Part shown: positions 11,963-22,239 of the stretch, piece by piece
Layout: every line of letters starts with the position of its first letter
Numbering within the stretch: the stretch's first letter is position 1
Assembly (NCBI GenBank): GCA_020205615.1
Contig: CM035173.1
Coordinates: 47,730,617-47,794,616 of the forward strand
Direction: 5' to 3'
DNA length: 64,000 bases
Origin: Panax quinquefolius
Lineage: Eukaryota > Streptophyta > Magnoliopsida > Apiales > Araliaceae
Made by a program: the position numbers and the translations under genes
The notes under the pieces: model-generated
Told to the model about the DNA's origin: nothing
Databases searched by the model: none
What the model saw: the letters and a program-made list of their open reading frames with translations, nothing else

Positions 11963-12803
11963 TAGTACTAAAACCACGAAAAGTTCCCGAATACTGGATT
12001 GAACAATATAACCTCCGTAAATCAATTATCATCGGAATAGATGTCGATTTCTACTAACACAAATAATCCCAACACTGATGAAACTATCAAGTTCATTTTA
12101 ATCAACACGAACTTATTCATCATTAATATTATAACTCACAATATTTAACAACCGAAGTTGTTCCCCGGGGAAAGGGGCTTTCAATAAGGATTTCTCTCTA
12201 TTAGGCGTGCAATTAGGTGACCAAACCTCTCCTTGATGTAACTTCTAGACATTGTTAATATTGTAATTTAATAATATGAATAACTTTGTCGTCTCAATTA
12301 TTGATTTAATAATATAACATATAATGCAGATGATCTTTGTGATAATAATCGAATCAATAATATAGAGAGATATGATGCAAACAATTCTTGTAGCAATAAT
12401 TGAGTATAAGCGAGTGATTTCTCACGTAAGCATCAATAATCAATATCGTGTGCTCTTATGCAACCCATGCGTAGACATTGTACTTTTACTACTGAAAGTA
12501 GTTCAACATGATAATAACGGTAAAACTTCCGTAGTTATTTTCATAAAAATATTTTTATCGTTTTCTCAATCCGACAATAATTTTGTTATGGGGTCCACCA
12601 ATGATTGCGCCGTTGTACGAATATTCCCTGCTAAAATGAATATTCCCCGACCAATCGAATATAATACAACAACTTATATACTTTGTAAAATTTATAAATA
12701 CTACCCACAATTATAATATTATCTCAAATCCACACCATAATATTTTAAAAAAAATATATTTCGAGAAAATTAAATCTTTATTCGTAAAATTTAGGATTTT
12801 ACA

Positions 12804-13048
12804 TCAAACCACTTTCTGTTTCACATTATAAGCGTCGAACCACTTGTCGTTTCACATTATAGGCATCGAACTACTTGTCGTTTCACATTACAGGCGTCGA
12901 ACCACTTGTCGTTTCACATTATAGGCGTCGAACCACTTGTCGTTTCACATTACAGGCGTCGAACCACTTGTTGTTTCACATTACAGGCGTCAAGCCACTT
13001 TTCTTTTCACATCACCAGTCATCAAGCCACTTACCTTTTCCCATTGCA
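12804..13048 (+). repeat. 31-bp tandem array, about 8 units, in U3
   Basis: Units of the form CGTCGAACCACTTGTCG plus TTTCACATTATAGG repeat about eight times, the last two diverged. The array ends just before the TATA box at about 13069 and therefore lies where enhancer-like U3 repeats would act. The open stretch 12875-13153 is only a translation of this array. Confidence 0.88.
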
Positions 13049-14798
13049 TGGGCTAAACTAGAAATCTTCTATAAATACAAGCTTATTTCTTCTTTCATTC
13101 TCACCAATTCACTACGACTCACAAGAGAATTCTATAGAGAGAGAATCAGATAGAAAGAAGAAGAGTATTTTGTTACTACACTATTACAGTATCCAATCTC
13201 CTACTAAGGTAAGGGGTATTATTCCTTTGGTATTCGTAAGGGGTATTATTTCTTTCGTATTCTTAAGGGGTATTATTTCTTTTATATTCGTAAGGGGTAT
13301 TATTTCCTTCGTATTAATGAAGAGAGTTATTTCTTTCAATACTCGTAAGGGTTATTGCATTCTTTATTATTCTGTTGGAATAACCAGTCTACGTGAACTA
13401 CCGCATGCATGGTGAAATCCTTTTGTTATTTCATTCTTTATTATTCTGTGGGAATAACCTGTCTACGCGGACTATCGCATGCCTAGTGAATAACTCTTCG
13501 TATTCATTTGATATTACATTATGGAAATGATCTGTCTACGCGGACTACCGCATGACAATTAAAAATCCATTTGCAGTTTCGTATATTGTTCATTTCAGAT
13601 TCTTAACTCTAAACTTACTATGGTAAATATTGCTTCTATAATTCCTGATATGATCAGAAATTCTTTGATATTTGCGCTTCATCCAATATCTTTTCATGGA
13701 AATATTATTCTGAGCATTCTTGATAAGTTTTAACCTTTTCATGTCGAAGTACTATTCTTGAAATACTATTCATGGGGTATTATTCACTTGGGTACTATTC
13801 ACCTGGGCTAATATTCATGACAAAAATTGATTTCTTTTATGTCCAAATCATTTTTGATACAATATTATTCTTGAATTTTACTCCACAAAGCAGTATCATG
13901 TTGACAATTTGGACTTTATTGAATTCTGGATAAATTAAATTATAAATCTTTAAAATTTATCCTTTGCTTTCTTTTAATTGAATTCTTATATCATTGTCAT
14001 CATCCTCATGTTTATATGAAAGTCATCTTTGGCCCGTAGTGCATAGATGGACTGTTGATTGGTATGATTATGACCAGGAATCATTCGGTATAATCATGAA
14101 CTGTAATGTTACAAATGACGTGGTAAAAGTCCTCATTGGCCCGTAGTGCATTGATGGACAATTGTTGAGATGAACATGACCATTGGTGAAAACATGAATA
14201 TCCTTGGCCCGTAGTGCATGGATAATTCGTGGTCGTGATACTAATGAATATCCTTGGCCCATAGTGCAGAGATGATTCGATGATGTGGATTATTTATTAA
14301 GCTGAATCTCAACAATAAAATTGATGATAAACTTTTTAAATCATAGAAGATAGTAGATATCATGCTCTTCTTGACTCTTCTAATGGATTACTTATTTCGC
14401 TGCAGTTAAACTTGATGTTTATTATATTTTATCAGTTTAACACTGTTGAAGGCTAACGATAATTTATTCTGCATTATCTTAGTCATAATATTTCTTACTG
14501 GGCTAGTTGAGCTCACCCTTTGTTTTCATTGTTCTCTTCTAGAAATGAGAATATAGCTGGGACTAGTCGGGGAATGGAGTGAGGTCCAGATGTTTGCATT
14601 AGTAGTCCTCACTATTCTGTGATATAGTGTGATAATAAATGTATTGAGGACTTATTTTGAGTTTGAATACTTTATAGAAGATTATATTTGTATTAAAACT
14701 CACAGCTCATGTTGGATATTTAAGTTTGTATTTGTATTCTGTACCATGTATTTGGCGTCTCAGAATGGGTGATGTATACCTATTTTGGGGGCGTCACA
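13049..14798 (+). repeat. TATA/R/U5 part of the Tekay solo LTR
   Basis: It contains CTATAAATACAAGC at about 13068, GTAAGGGGTATTATT-type repeats (13196-13370), three GTCTACGCGGACTACCGCATG-type units (13388-13560) and four hairpin units around GGCCCGTAGTGCA (14030-14275). It ends with the family's terminal GTACCATGTATTTGGCG, GGGTGATGTATACC and CGTCACA blocks. No coding sequence is present. Confidence 0.85.
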
Positions 14799-14803
14799 TT
14801 TGC

Positions 14804-15308
14804 CAACCACAAAGGATGGCCTAACTTACTGCCTCAGACTTTATTAGCCTATAGAACTTCAATGCGTACTTCCACTAGGGCAACCCCCTATTCATTAATC
14901 TATGGGATGGAAGCAGTGTTCCCCATAGAAGTGGAAATGGAATCCCTCATAATGTTGATTGATGCTCAGCTGGATGAAGACCAATGGTTGCAAGACAGGT
15001 ATCACTAATTTTCTCTAATAGACGAAAGGTGAAGTGATGCTATCTTCCATGGTAAGGTATATCAACAAAGGATTGCTAGATCCTACAACAAGAAAGTCCG
15101 GCTACGGCAATTTAAGCAACATGACTTGGTTTTGAAGAAAATCATTGACAACCAAGATCATTCTAAGGGAAAATTCGCTCTAAACTGGGAAGGCCCGTTT
15201 ATTGTCAAGGAAGTATTGAAAGGAGGTGCTCTCAGATTTCAAGAAATAGATGGCGACAAATTTCCACGACTCAGCAACTCAGACACCGTGAAACGGTACT
15301 ATGTCTGA
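14804..15308 (+). pseudogene. Tat integrase C-terminal part
   Basis: The frame resumes after the TSD with NHKGWPNLLPQTLLAYRTS, then ATPYSLIYGMEAVFPIEVE (about 14870-14940), a characteristic Tat integrase segment. A stop at about 15006 and a frame change separate it from LKKIIDNQDHSKGKFALNW and the terminal SDTVKRYYV at 15280-15305, where the normal TGA of Tat pol falls. The C-terminal region binds DNA in integrases. Confidence 0.88.
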
Positions 15309-16464
15309 AGTTGCCATCAAGCAAACATCCTGGTTTTGGATCACCAGATCACCAGTCATTTCAGGTTTTCTAACCCTTACTACATACAACCTTTCTTCAT
15401 ACCCATCTGCCCCATCAGGGAAACTTACTCTTCAAGCTAGCAGCCAGGTTTCAAATCATCATATCTTATACTTCACATCTCATACAACTTCGGTTATCCC
15501 ACCAGGGATTGAACCCTTCCCCATAGTTTTTTTTGAACATGGGATCAAACTTTTTCACACCCGCAGTTTGTCCTGAACATGGGATCAAAATTTTCCCCTT
15601 GCAGTTTGTCCTGAACATGGGATCAAACTATTTTGGTTGCAACTCATCTTGAACTACGTTTACCTGATCTCCCCGATACCTGGGAGTACGTAGGCAACCA
15701 TTTTATATGGTCTGGTTGCAATAAAAAAAACAAAAACATTTCTACCCTTTCTCTACAAAACAAAAACAACAAAAACATCTATACACCTTTCTACACCCTT
15801 ACACCATTCAGCGTTGAACCTTTTACACTAGGTTTGAGCTCTTGAGACTGATCTCCTCTTGATAGAGATGCGTGGCGACCATTTATGGTTGATCTAACCC
15901 CTACCAAAACACAAAGACTTGTCAGCGGTACTGGGATCAAACTTCAATCCACCACATTTTATTGGCTTCAGACCAAAGGGATGGAACTACCTGGCCTCCC
16001 CATGAATGGGAGAGTTAGCGACCATCTAAGCTGTGGTTGAATCCTCAAAGAGCAACAACAATCCATAACAGATGGAACTAACCGGGCTCCTCTTAAATAG
16101 GAGTACTGGCGACCATTTATGGTGCGGTCAATCTCAGAGAGGAAAGCCACATTCCTCTCCACATCTACATACAGAAACCAGTCCCAAGATACCAAAGAAG
16201 GTAGGGATACACACAGATCAATGATCTATTCTGACAGATCCTGAGACATCTTAATGTCCACCTACCAAGGTTGAGTTCAGAATACATCAAGATCACAAGC
16301 CCTGAAGAAGTAGGTAAAATATCAAACAAGTATCCAGGCATAACTAAAAGGGAAGTGCATCAAAATATATTTCCCTGCCATATATAATGTTGTTTGATAT
16401 ATACAATATGAACTATACATGACAAAATAACTACGCTACTCTGTGCAGGAAAATACAAGTCTAT
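15309..16464 (+). other. Tat post-integrase untranslated region with short repeats
   Basis: No gene is seen here. Three units of CTGAACATGGGATCAAAC spaced about 40-45 bp apart lie at 15528-15632. Diverged copies of a block reading ...GGAGTACGTAGGCAACC / GGCGACCATTTATGG lie near 15680, 15870, 16000 and 16100. Such stop-proximal repeats are usual for Tat elements. The antisense gene cassette starts immediately after, in convergent orientation to pol. Confidence 0.7.
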
Positions 16465-18237
16465 CTACAGATTAGTGTGTATGCGGGCTATCAGATCTAA
16501 CATAGCATCTCTCTCAGAGGAAGGGGGTAACGCTGTGGTCTCCTGCATCAGCATATCTACAAGTGCTAATAAGTCTGAGGCCAACTGTATAGTGATATGA
16601 TGCTTATCAATATATGCACTCATCTCGACAATCATGCCAATGGTAAGGGATCTCACTATAGTACTATCTGTAATGGCTATGTCCCGGGTAGATAGGGCAG
16701 CATCCCGCTCAACAATCAATGCATCTTTAGCTGATCTGGCTTCATCCCACTCCTTAATAGCGATATCTCTATGAGCTACAGCTTCATCTCTCTCCAATAG
16801 AGCGGTGTCTCTCCCATCAAGAGCTGTCAACATCAAAGCCCTAGCCTGATCTCTTTCAAAGGTCATCAGATGAAGACTCTGCTCTAAATACTATGCTGAA
16901 TGCTGGATCACAATAGCACTTATACTGGGAGAATCTACAAGAGCTGTTGGCAACCAAGTGAATAGCTCCTCCTCAGTGGGAAGATCAATGTCCTCTACGG
17001 GCTCCCCATCATCAGAATCAATCCCCAGCACTGTGGATACTACCGCAGCCGACGCCATCTCTGTCTCCATCCATGCGGAATACTCTGCCGAATAGCCCGG
17101 ATGGCTAATAGAAAAATAAGCTAGCTCGCACTGATCCCAATAGGCATACAACCTAGATCTGTCCTCTGCTGACAAGTGGCGGGAAGCCAAATGCTGACTC
17201 AATGCCCCCTCAAAAGGATGGAAGTCTTGGAACTGGTCAAATTGACACATCACAGCCAGTGGGTGGTAAGTAGTCATGCCCCTCAATCCAGCCAGAAGAA
17301 GATAATCCATGCCCGGAACATGAGTAATGAAGCTGTAAGGTGAACTAAGCCCTGTACACGGCAATATATCAAATGGATCTCCGATCCCTGCCAGGAAAAC
17401 GAACTAAGATATAGGATCTGTACACTTCGCAGGCTGAAAGGAATACGACATGGCTATCTCATGGGTAAAACAATACCCGTGCCGTCAAAAAATGTCAATC
17501 GGTCTCAGGTGTGACATAAACCACATGTACAACATGACCGAGCTACCTGTGAATACCCCTACAGGGTAAGTGCTGCAATATGTGGCTGATCTCAGCGTCT
17601 CTACTACAATCATCGGTACAATAGTGTAACCCTCCCTGAGAGCTCTCACTGCCATAATGATGTTAATGTCCAGCTATCTATGTACCGTGGCATGTATACA
17701 TATGACAATACGGACAGTAGCAGTACATCTACTCTGGCCAAAAGCCAATGATCCTCCGACATGGTAAAATCCCTGAAAGTGTCGTGTATAACTATCCTCT
17801 GACCCAAATCTGTCCATCAGAAAACGCTGGGATATCACGTGGCCAAATGTGATCTCATCCTGGACTACTCTACGTCTTAGCCCGGTGAGGGTCATAATTT
17901 GTCTACTCATCTCGTCGATAGCCATCCGCGCGCAAGGTCTGTCCAATGGCAGCACCATCAACCATGCATACTCCTCTAAGGTAGGAGTCAACTCCTGGAT
18001 ACCAAATCGGAAGACCTGTCTCTCCGGTATCTAATGTTCTAGCATACCCTCTACACAGCCTGCAGGAACCTGAAACATTAGGAGGGTCATAGAATGCTGT
18101 AATAACTGATCTACAGTCACCTTGTCTGAAGGTGACATACTATCATACCATGATCTCAGACGGGATGCCACCAATACTGGTGGGGTATGATCAATGCGGC
18201 TAACTATCAAAGAAGACATCTGTGTGGACCGTGTCAT
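16465..18237 (-). pseudogene. Antisense gene B of the Tat element (DUF7745-like, coiled-coil tail)
   Basis: From ATG at 18237-18235 one reading frame runs 591 codons to TAG at 16467-16465. It has no frameshift and is interrupted by five in-frame stops: TAG 18033-18031, TAG 17676-17674, TGA 17487-17485, TAG 17406-17404 and TAG 16893-16891. After about residue 75 it reads FRFGIQELTPTLEEYAWLM, and near residues 190-240 TIVPMIVVETLRS and LYMWFMSHLRPIDIF. These are hallmarks of the plant protein group I recall as DUF7745 (moderate confidence, from memory). The last 130 residues are charged heptad-like sequence (ERDEAVAHRDIAIKEWDEA, DALIVERDAAL), a likely coiled coil. It lies 350 bp downstream of gene A on the same strand and opposite to pol. 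It is not required for retrotransposition as far as is known. The role is unknown, and in its present state it cannot be translated whole. Confidence 0.72.
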
Positions 18238-19361
18238 AAGACCATCCAGGGTTCAATGCTTAATATCTCTAGACATACATACATATGCATAACATAATAC
18301 ATGCATGAACAATAGATGGAAATATGATGTAGGGAATAACAGTATATACATTCCTAAGTACATCATCATCTAATACATCTCTATACAGCTAAAAATACAG
18401 GGAAATAGGGCACAGACACCCTACAACTAACAGAGGCCTATTAAAAGATATAGCGAGAAAGGGGCACAGCCACCCAGTATCTAATAGAGGCCTATCAAAA
18501 TATATAACGAGAATATACATCAGAAGAAGATAATGGTGTCAATGTCTACATCATCAATCATGTCCACTTGATGTAACTCCTCCTGAGTTACTGGAACTCC
18601 ATCAATGGGGATGTCAGGCCTATACAATTGAGGATCTGCACCGACAAAGCCATATGGGTCACCTGAGGGGCCAGCGCCAGAGATGGAAGGATAAAAAGTA
18701 TCTGCCTCGGAAGGATCTGCTTGAAGTCTTTGGATTGAAATGTGTGCCGGTCCAATCTTAGGTTAAAGCTATCAATCTGTGTTAAATGAGTCGGATCTGG
18801 GACATATGCCATCAATCCATCATCATCACGGATCCAAGAACCATATCCCCATAAAGCGAGTGGCGCAGTGCAGGCTCCGATGGTGCGAGGGACCACCAAT
18901 TTGGAACATCTCACGAGTACAAAGACCCTCCGGCGGAAGGTAAAATCAACACCCAATAATGGGATATCAATGACGGTCGACTGTGAAATAGGCCAATAAC
19001 GCCTAGCAGAAGGCAAGATCGGTATAAGAATCTCTTCTGTATTGCTCCTAATAGCACACTCTCCTAAATAGAGCTCCCATCCTCCATAAGTAAAGAGAGA
19101 AATCCTATGGGTGAAAATCACGTACTCAACACCAGTTGGGTACCCATCCTCAAATCCAATGGCCAAGTACTCCCTAGAGTAGGGAATCTATGTGATGACA
19201 TCAGCTGTCAACAACTCCAGCTGTAGGCGACAATGAGTAAAACCCTCAGCTACAAGGACCTCTGTCAGTCTGGAATGATGCCATCGCTGTCCTCATGGAT
19301 AGGTCTCCAAGCCTAGCACACTCACGGGACATAAACATGGGAGCCTCTCATAAGCCCAGAA

Positions 19362-19440
19362 CTGCCAATATAAAGGAAAACATCTACTGTCAGTCAACAC
19401 TCTTGACCTGTACATGGGAAATCACAAGAGAAATACTCAC
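19362..19440 (-). other. Intron 2 of antisense PMD gene (79 bp)
   Basis: On the minus strand the donor reads CTGCTG|GTGAGTATTT and the acceptor TATTGGCAG|TTCTGGG, both close to plant consensus. Removal joins exon 2 to FWAYERL in frame; the intron has in-frame stops if it is retained. Confidence 0.75.
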
Positions 19441-20091
19441 CAGCAGAAATGGGTAGAATCCTAGCCAAGCCTTCGTCAAGCCCTACAAACGCATGCGCAT
19501 ACCCCTGAGGAAATAGGAAAAGGTGTAGGAGCCCCAATCATACTCTCCAATACGGTCCACATGTCATGTGGCGCTCACCAAAGAGAATGACACCGTAGAA
19601 GAGTTATCAGCTATGAAGTAGCCCCTAATGATTATCAGGAATAATCGTCGAAGAATGTGATCCCTAACTCTCACATCATCAGGCATGGGCTCACTCAACA
19701 GCCCGCTCATAGCATCTACACTCAGAGGACCTGTACGAATTATCCTACCCTCTAGTGCTTCAACTGAGACTCCTAGCAAGGATCTGACGGCAGTCGGGGT
19801 AATATCCGCTGTACAAGGCACTGACGCCCCTCCAAACTCCATACCGGTGATAAATCGCTAATCCATCGGTATCATCATCACCTTACAATACAATAAATGG
19901 AGAGACTAAGTCTGGTGAAACCAGCGCTCAGATAATGCCCTGAGGTAGCCCCAGGGATAACGACGGGGAAGGATGAAAAAGAATGCTCTGAAGCCCCAGC
20001 CATACACAACCGCTCGATAATCAAGATGCAGAGCCTGGTATATGGAGTAAATGTTAAACCAGTTCCCTCTAGGCTGTGTAAAGTCGGAAAC

Positions 20092-20173
20092 CTACATCAC
20101 AAAGCAGATCAACATCAGAATCCTTTACTCCTCATCAATAGGAAAGAAGGAAGATCAAAATCTAGCTTTGTAC
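20092..20173 (-). other. Intron 1 of antisense PMD gene (82 bp)
   Basis: The donor is AATGAG|GTACAAAG and the acceptor is TGTGATGTAG|GTTTCCG on the minus strand. Exon 1 (99 codons from the ATG) ends exactly at a codon boundary, and exon 2 starts at one. Confidence 0.68.
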
Positions 20174-20470
20174 CTCATTTGCATGCAAGTAAATTGAGGG
20201 GTGTCGACTCAAATCACCCAGAAGCTCTGGGTTCGTCACCTGAATGCCTGGGAAATCCTTACGGGGAACACGAACAGTAGGAGCGGGGTCCGTAACCGGT
20301 ACATCCTCCTGCTCGTCCTCTACATCTGGTACCTCAACCCGGACATAACGTATCACTGCCTCCTCCAAATGACGAGCCTGTCTAACAGAACGTGGTTGAG
20401 GCACTTCAGAAGCCCTCCTCCGCACACCAAAAGTGGTCCTGCCGAAACTACTCAGCTGATCTGGATCCAT

Positions 20471-22181
20471 ATATCTGGACAACAAGTCTCCAAATCACCT
20501 CAAAAAGGGTGTGGTAAATTTTAAACCTGGAACTTTTCAAATGCATTTTATGACTACATGCATACATGCATTGCTTTAACATACGTCTACAGTAGAGTTA
20601 AAAATGCATGACTACCCAATGCCTACATTTTGGATAAATTTTGCGAGAGTTTCCTCTATAAATTGGACTATCCATATGCACATAGGCATGACTAGGTGAC
20701 CATTCAGTAGCACACCTACCCACAGTTATAACATCCTATATGCATATAAACATCAAAGTCATATTCCATAAGGGTAGCCTAATTATCAGGATTACTTTGC
20801 ATTTTCACCATAGCTCATTTGTCCTCAAATAGAATAAGAAATAGCAGAAAAAGGTGCCAATTTGACTGTGTCAAAAGTCAAAATTTTTCACATCATTGTG
20901 TTCAGCATGGTTAAATACTAACATTTACTATGTTGAATATTTTTTATCAAGTCATATGAGCATACATATTCACTACTATGTGTTTAGATGCATTTCATGT
21001 GATATTTCATTTTCTAACGGATAAAAACTATAAAAGAAGGCATACATACGTTACCAGGACAATGTAAAACACTTGTACGGTGATAAAATTTGCAGAAAGA
21101 CGCCTGAACTCAGTAAATCTGAAAAAGAGCTCTCAGATTTCCTTTGCGGCGCAACGTAAAATGACTTATAAAAGTAACCTGCAGGTTTAAAGTACCCATG
21201 ACTGGCCACAGGTATACCTACGGCTCCCCTAGGTGGGCCCCACCCCTCCGACTTGATCCAGTTTGAGTTGTAAAGGAGATCTCACATGATGAAAAGGCTT
21301 AATCAGGAATAAAAATGCTACGCGATTTAGCGGAAGAGCCTGAAATCCTTGTTTTCATAGACCAAATTGTGGGTCTACATAGTACTCATTGGTATTCGCC
21401 CAAACACATGGTCCACTATACCGATGGTCACATCTATTGCAAATCACCCTTGGTAATACCTCATGAAGGTCCAATGCCATCAGTTCGGAGGCATAACTCC
21501 AAAACATTCCCCAGCAGGGATTTCGTTCAATTCAGTCGTTGATGTACATGTCAATGAAGGTCAAGCAACCTTGACATTCTTCCCAACAGGGAGCTCATCC
21601 GTTGATGCACATGTCAACGAGGGTCAAGCAGCCTTGACAGTATCCTCAGCAGATATCTCACCCATTGATGAACATGACAGCGAAGGTCAGGCAACCCTAA
21701 CAACATAGCCTGTTTGCAGTAATTTTGACAGAACAACGAAAAGACCTGGTGATACAAACCAGGAAGGATCATCCTCACCGGGGAGGACCAATGATGGAAT
21801 ATATTATACACATCCTCAGATAGACAAAACAAATCCCCACAGTCTCTTGTACATGAGAGATACATCTTCAATGAAAAGTCGGTATCAAGGATTCAGGACT
21901 TTGGTGATAACCCCAATGTCAACATCCTGGAAGTTCCTAGTAGCTTTGGATCACACGTCCAAGCAGTTCATCAGGGTGGTCAGTGATGACTCCAATTACC
22001 TGACAGAATTCATGTGACTAGGCAGTCATCCCACCATGTTGGAGAACAATCCAAGAAACCACATACATTTACATCATGTTGTTGTACATTGCATCATGAT
22101 ATCTTGTCACATTTCAAGTATCTAGTATTCTTTATCCTTTCCATGCCATTGCATTACATGAATATGATAAAGAAGGGCATT
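20471..22181. other. Tat spacer between antisense cassette and 3' LTR
   Basis: I see no gene. It would hold the promoter of the antisense cassette, but I cannot point to a convincing TATA box. A 63-bp repeat lies at 21535-21712. The last bases before the LTR (AAAGAAGGGCAT, about 22169-22180) form a purine-rich PPT candidate for the plus strand. Confidence 0.6.
21535..21712 (+). repeat. 63-bp tandem repeat, about 2.8 units
   Basis: Units begin GTTGATGTACATG, GTTGATGCACATG and ATTGATGAACATG, and each contains GGTCAAGCA(A/G)CCTTGACA or a close variant. The block GTCAAG...CTTGAC is itself an inverted repeat. The open stretch that spans it (81 aa) is repetitive and I do not treat it as a gene. 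Confidence 0.75.
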
Positions 22182-22239
22182 TGTAGACACTTGAAATTTT
22201 GCATTCCTGTTACTAACATTGTAGGAGGGCTGGATCATC

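Larger units (their letters stand above)
9969..12803 (-). repeat. Inverted Tekay LTR inside the solo LTR
   Basis: Reading the minus strand from 12803 gives TGTAAAATCC and ends near 9969 with GGTATACCTATTTTGG; only the terminal about 10 bp (GGGCGTCACA side) are missing. Both LTRs share CCCC at the joint 9965-9968 (GGTGGACCCC in the host LTR, GACGCCCCC at an LTR end). This points to a microhomology-type join instead of a normal insertion, and I see no TSD around it. The TATA box on the minus strand is near 11551-11558. Internal repeats are at 11020-11400 (AATAATAAAGAATGGAATAA-type units), 11600-11790 (GGTCCATATTGATTCACTAT-type units of about 43 bp) and 11866-11962 (CTCGTGAATAGTAA, 14 bp). Confidence 0.82.
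9758..14798 (+). mobile_element. Tekay solo LTR with an inverted Tekay LTR inside it
   Basis: The outer unit begins TGTAAGAACCC at 9758 and ends GGGGGCGTCACA at 14798. It is flanked by perfect 5-bp duplications tttgc (9753-9757 and 14799-14803), so it integrated as one event in the Tat integrase gene. The plus-strand LTR is represented only by its first about 211 bp (9758-9968) and its downstream portion (12804-14798). Between them lies a nearly complete LTR in minus orientation (9969-12803). No retrotransposon coding sequence is present. Confidence 0.88.
18588..20470 (-). pseudogene. Antisense gene A of the Tat element: plant-mobile-domain-like, three exons
   Basis: ATG at 20470-20468 opens exon 1 (20470-20174, MDPDQLSSFGRTTFG). 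Intron 1 is 20173-20092 (GTACAA...GATGTAG), exon 2 is 20091-19441, intron 2 is 19440-19362 (GTGAGT...TTGGCAG) and exon 3 is 19361-18588, ending in TAA. All junctions are phase 0, giving 574 codons including the stop. Exon 2 contains LRALSERW (about 19935), FITGMEFGG (about 19845) and IGEYDWGS (about 19545), and exon 3 opens FWAYERLPCLCP. This order matches the plant mobile domain (PMD; MAIN/MAIL1 relatives, also found in Mutator and Ty3 elements). Six in-frame stops disable it: TAG 19908, TAG 19860, TGA 19566, TAG 19485, TGA 19295 and TAG 19190 (first base on the minus strand). The introns show that it was transcribed from the minus strand at some time and was not retro-copied through its own mRNA. 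The alternative view, a chance alignment, is unlikely given three concordant phases. Confidence 0.78.

Noticed and set aside
12875..13153. 92-aa ORF and CRISPR-like direct repeats
   Set aside because: The 31-bp units are contiguous, without unique spacers, in a plant LTR. The ORF only translates the array, so it is neither a CRISPR array nor a gene.
17849..18034. Plus-strand 61-aa ORF
   Set aside because: Shadow of antisense gene B.
20026..20524. Plus-strand ORFs at 20026-20280 and 20201-20524
   Set aside because: They are shadows opposite exon 1 and intron 1 of the antisense PMD gene, with no recognisable motif.
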